Shown: positions 61,749 to 64,000 of the stretch, in pieces
Layout of the letters: each line of letters begins with the position of its first letter
How positions within the stretch are numbered: position 1 is the stretch's first letter
Origin: Devosia sp. 1566
Lineage (GTDB): Bacteria > Pseudomonadota > Alphaproteobacteria > Rhizobiales > Devosiaceae
Length of the DNA stretch: 64,000 nt
Direction of reading: 5' to 3'
Assembly: GCF_004005995.1 (NCBI RefSeq)
Contig: NZ_CP034767.1
Span: forward strand, 124,001 to 188,000
Program-made: the position numbers and the translations under genes
The notes under the pieces: model-generated
The model's input: only the letters and a program-made list of their open reading frames with translations
What the model was told of the DNA's origin: nothing
Database searches by the model: none

Positions 61749-62644
61749 GGGACTGGCTCCGCATTGGCGGTGGGTCGCTGCATCAGGGCGACGAAGAGAT
61801 CGGACAATGTAGGGGTCGACAGCACGCCCAAGCCCTCGAGCTGCTCGCGCGGCACATGGTCAAAGATCATCACCGTTTGGCCGAAGCGGGTTTCCTCGTA
61901 GACCGGGCCAAGGCCGCGGGCGACGGCCTGGTTCTCGGGATCATTGCTGACCAGCTGGATGAAATTCTGCGCCACATCAGCCATGGGTTGGTGCAGGATC
62001 AGGGCGCCATCGCGGATGAACATCACATCGGTGAGCATGAACTCGATCTCATCGACCTGGTGGGTGGTGATGATGAGCGTGCGCTCGCCGGTCATGTAGT
62101 CGTCGAGCAGCCGGCGGTAGAAGCGCTTGCGATAGGTGATGTCGAGGCCAAGGGTGGGCTCGTCGAGGACGAGGAGCTTGGCGTCGATGGCCATGACGAC
62201 CGCCAGATGCAGCTGGGCCAGCATGCCCTTGGAGAGGTTCTTGATCTTGAGCTCCGGCTTAAGATCGGTGCCCTCAAGGAAGCTCTGCGCCTTGGCGGGT
62301 GAGAAATTGGGGTGGATGCTGGCCACCAGCGAAAACAGTTCGCGCACCCGCAAGAAGCGGGGCAGGCTCGCCACATCGGAGATGAAGGCGACGTCGCGCA
62401 TGAGGCGGGCTCGGTGGGCAAAAGGATCAAGGCCGAGAACCCGGATGGTGCCACGGCAATCGGTTAGGCCAAGCATGGCATTGAGCGTCGTGGTCTTGCC
62501 CGCCCCATTATGGCCGATCAGGCCATAGATCCGGCCCGCCGGAATATCGAAATCAAGCCCATGCAGGATCTCCTTGCGGCCAAACTTCTTGCGCAAGCCA
62601 CGCGCAGTGACGATCGGCTCGATGCGGGCGGAGGGCTCAGTCAT
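61745..62644 (-). CDS. ABC transporter ATP-binding protein
   Basis: A 299 aa ATPase starting ATG 62644 (TEPSARIEPIVTARGLRKKFGRKE). It has Walker A GHNGAGKTT, a Q-loop region near FISDVASLPRFLRV, signature LSKGMLAQ, Walker B LLVLDEPTLGLD and H-switch TTHQVDE. The C-terminal segment after residue 220 is the BcrA-like extension. It works with the adjacent ABC-2 permease; the exported substrate is unknown. A long frame to 62749 is rejected because the N-terminus is not family-like. Confidence 0.92.
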   Translation of the reverse strand: MTEPSARIEPIVTARGLRKKFGRKEILHGLDFDIPAGRIYGLIGHNGAGKTTTLNAMLGLTDCRGTIRVLGLDPFAHRARLMRDVAFISDVASLPRFLRVRELFSLVASIHPNFSPAKAQSFLEGTDLKPELKIKNLSKGMLAQLHLAVVMAIDAKLLVLDEPTLGLDITYRKRFYRRLLDDYMTGERTLIITTHQVDEIEFMLTDVMFIRDGALILHQPMADVAQNFIQLVSNDPENQAVARGLGPVYEETRFGQTVMIFDHVPREQLEGLGVLSTPTLSDLFVALMQRPTANAEPVP

Positions 62645-62878
62645 CGCTGGATCCCGGCTAGGAGGAAGGGGGCGATTGCGGCAAGGGGCGCACACTGAGG
62701 CAACGCCCGGATGGGCCGTGCGATCCGCGACCTTTGGTCCTGACGGCAATTGTTGCCCGCTGAATCGATCACGGCTGAGCTCCTCGCGTCAGAATAGATA
62801 GGACGCTGAGGGGTGGGTCAATCTGCGCCGCGCGCCGACTTTGCAGCGGGCCGCGGAGCGCGATAGGTTAAGCCCTGC

Positions 62879-63685
62879 TTGTTCCGGACCCTCCCAGTGA
62901 CCGCCCGTTCGTTTTTGTTTCCGCCCAATGATGCCGATATCGCGCTAACCCGGCTCCTGGCCAGGGCGGTCGAGGTCACCGGCTTTCTCAAGGGTGCGCC
63001 CGGGAGCCACAAGCCGGGTTGGTACCGGCACGGGCTCGATAACGGCCCCATGCTGCGCGACCTCTACGACGCGCTGGCGCAAGCCTATCCGGCGGGTGGG
63101 CCCGCCTTCTGGGCGGTGCGGCTGTGGACCAATCTGTTGTGGCAGCCGGCTTACCTGGCGGTGATCGCCGTGCATGCCCATGGCGGCGTCCCCGATCTCC
63201 GCGCGATGTCGCAATGCCGGCAGATGCTCGACATCAACGGCTTTCGCCTGCCACCCGGGCCGCAGCGGCAGGGCGAGGTCGAGGCCATGATCGGCTGGGC
63301 CGCGGCGGACCTGAGAGCCACGGCCGAAACACTCCTCGAGGAAATCAACGCGATCGTGCGCTTCAAGCCCGTGCCGGCGCAACGTTTGCTCGCCGCGCGG
63401 GTGCTGGGGGTCGTGGCGCTGCTGGAACGGATGCGGCCGGGGATTTCGCCCGACGAGATCAGCCGCCATGCACAGAGCTGGCTTGCGGCACTGGATCTGG
63501 TCGGGCAGGGAACGCTGGAGCCCGTGGTGCTGCCGGATGGGCGCCAAAAGCTGGTGCTGGCGCGCAAGGGCTGTTGCCTTGATTACCTGGTGTGGCCGGA
63601 CCGGCTTTGTGCGTCCTGCCCCAAGCAAACCAGGGCGGTCCGGCTGGTCCGCCAATGCGCCGAGCTCGAGGCCCAAGCGGGCTAG
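62879..63685 (+). CDS. FhuF-like siderophore ferric iron reductase
   Basis: A 268 aa protein. The C-terminal CC-x10-C-x2-C (CCLDYLVWPDRLCASCP) is the 2Fe-2S binding pattern of FhuF-type reductases, and the whole layout with a helical front half fits the siderophore ferric iron reductase family. It releases iron from imported ferric siderophores in the cytoplasm. TTG 62879 is the likely start. It overlaps the SH3-type gene by 4 bases tail to tail. No siderophore transporter is beside it. Confidence 0.85.
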   Translation: MFRTLPVTARSFLFPPNDADIALTRLLARAVEVTGFLKGAPGSHKPGWYRHGLDNGPMLRDLYDALAQAYPAGGPAFWAVRLWTNLLWQPAYLAVIAVHAHGGVPDLRAMSQCRQMLDINGFRLPPGPQRQGEVEAMIGWAAADLRATAETLLEEINAIVRFKPVPAQRLLAARVLGVVALLERMRPGISPDEISRHAQSWLAALDLVGQGTLEPVVLPDGRQKLVLARKGCCLDYLVWPDRLCASCPKQTRAVRLVRQCAELEAQAG

Positions 63686-64000
63686 TTGAACACTTCGTCG
63701 GGGTAGACGCCCCAGATTTCCTCCTGGTGCAAGAAGCCCGAATAGGTCGCGGTGCGCTGCCCGTCGCCGCCGGCGGCGCTGACTTCGCACCAGGTGCCAT
63801 CGCATTCCTTGATCTGGACGCGCAGGCCCGCGCCAAGTCGAGCGCGCACGCCCGAATCGTCGTTCATGCCCGAGCGCAGCGCGATCTCGCCATTGGCGAC
63901 GACCGGCGCGACATAACCGGCGCGATTGCCTGACAGCAGGTTCTGGTGCACCCAGCCCTCGTCGCCATCCTGGTCGCGGATCTTGCGCCAGGTATCGAAC
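63682..64000 (-). CDS. SH3 domain protein (5' end outside window)
   Basis: The visible C-terminal 105 residues contain repeated SH3_3-type strands: FDTWRKIRDQDGDEGWVHQNLLSG, then VVANGEIALRSGMNDDSGVRARLGAGLRVQIKECDGTWCEVSA, matching the DUF1058/SH3-like pair common in Rhizobiales exported proteins. The N-terminus, which should hold a signal peptide, lies beyond the window edge. It probably binds peptidoglycan or a periplasmic partner. Confidence 0.8.
   Translation of the reverse strand, partial: FDTWRKIRDQDGDEGWVHQNLLSGNRAGYVAPVVANGEIALRSGMNDDSGVRARLGAGLRVQIKECDGTWCEVSAAGGDGQRTATYSGFLHQEEIWGVYPDEVFN

Noticed and set aside
1..64000. CRISPR array
   Set aside because: No regularly spaced identical repeats with unique spacers were seen. 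The hairpin row at 39930-40048 has varying sequence and no spacers.

Overview
The window looks like a chromosomal segment of an alphaproteobacterium of the order Hyphomicrobiales, most likely Devosia or a close relative. The grounds are high GC, tightly packed operons with ATGA start/stop overlaps, an Rhizobiales-style sitABCD operon with a Mur/Fur-like palindrome, and the mix of small conserved proteins around msrA, lepA and trhO. The species call is inference from gene content, not a database match.

The window splits into two parts. Positions 1 to about 36.8 kb are accessory. They hold an FAH-family hydrolase, an aldo/keto reductase and an MFS carrier (1-2.9 kb); an IS110-family element and a small tyrosine recombinase (3.1-5.1 kb); a frameshifted aldo/keto reductase opposite an AraC regulator (5.3-7.3 kb); a zinc-uptake-like zrg operon downstream of an exported M20 amidohydrolase (7.6-12.3 kb); a LacI regulator with two compensating frame changes and an AlkB-McrC chimera (13.0-14.8 kb); a large LysR-controlled catabolic cluster with three cysteine hydrolases, an oligopeptide ABC transporter and two MFS proteins (15.3-26.7 kb); an arsenic operon with one deleted arsC (27.2-30.2 kb); truncated membrane protein genes (30.4-32.2 kb); and a TetR/AKR/SDR group (33.2-35.9 kb). 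A degenerate intergenic repeat occurs at least five times in this half and was not seen in the other half. Broken genes are concentrated here.

From tRNA-Ser(GGA) at 37.1 kb onward the sequence reads as conserved backbone: msrA, a 1-Cys peroxiredoxin, creA, lepA, an ArsR/SRPBCC pair, trhO, a thioredoxin-reductase-like flavoprotein with an Rrf2 regulator, surface glycan genes (O-antigen ligase-like, GT8, GT32-like), the sitABCD Mn/Fe importer, a GntR-less ABC-2 export pair and an FhuF-like ferric reductase. REP-like palindromes occur in this half.

The parts most worth following up are the three-hydrolase cluster, the AlkB-McrC fusion, the dispersed repeat, a row of five short hairpins at about 40.0 kb, and a divergent pair made of a PAS-LuxR regulator and a large acidic protein with a LuxR-like helix-turn-helix.
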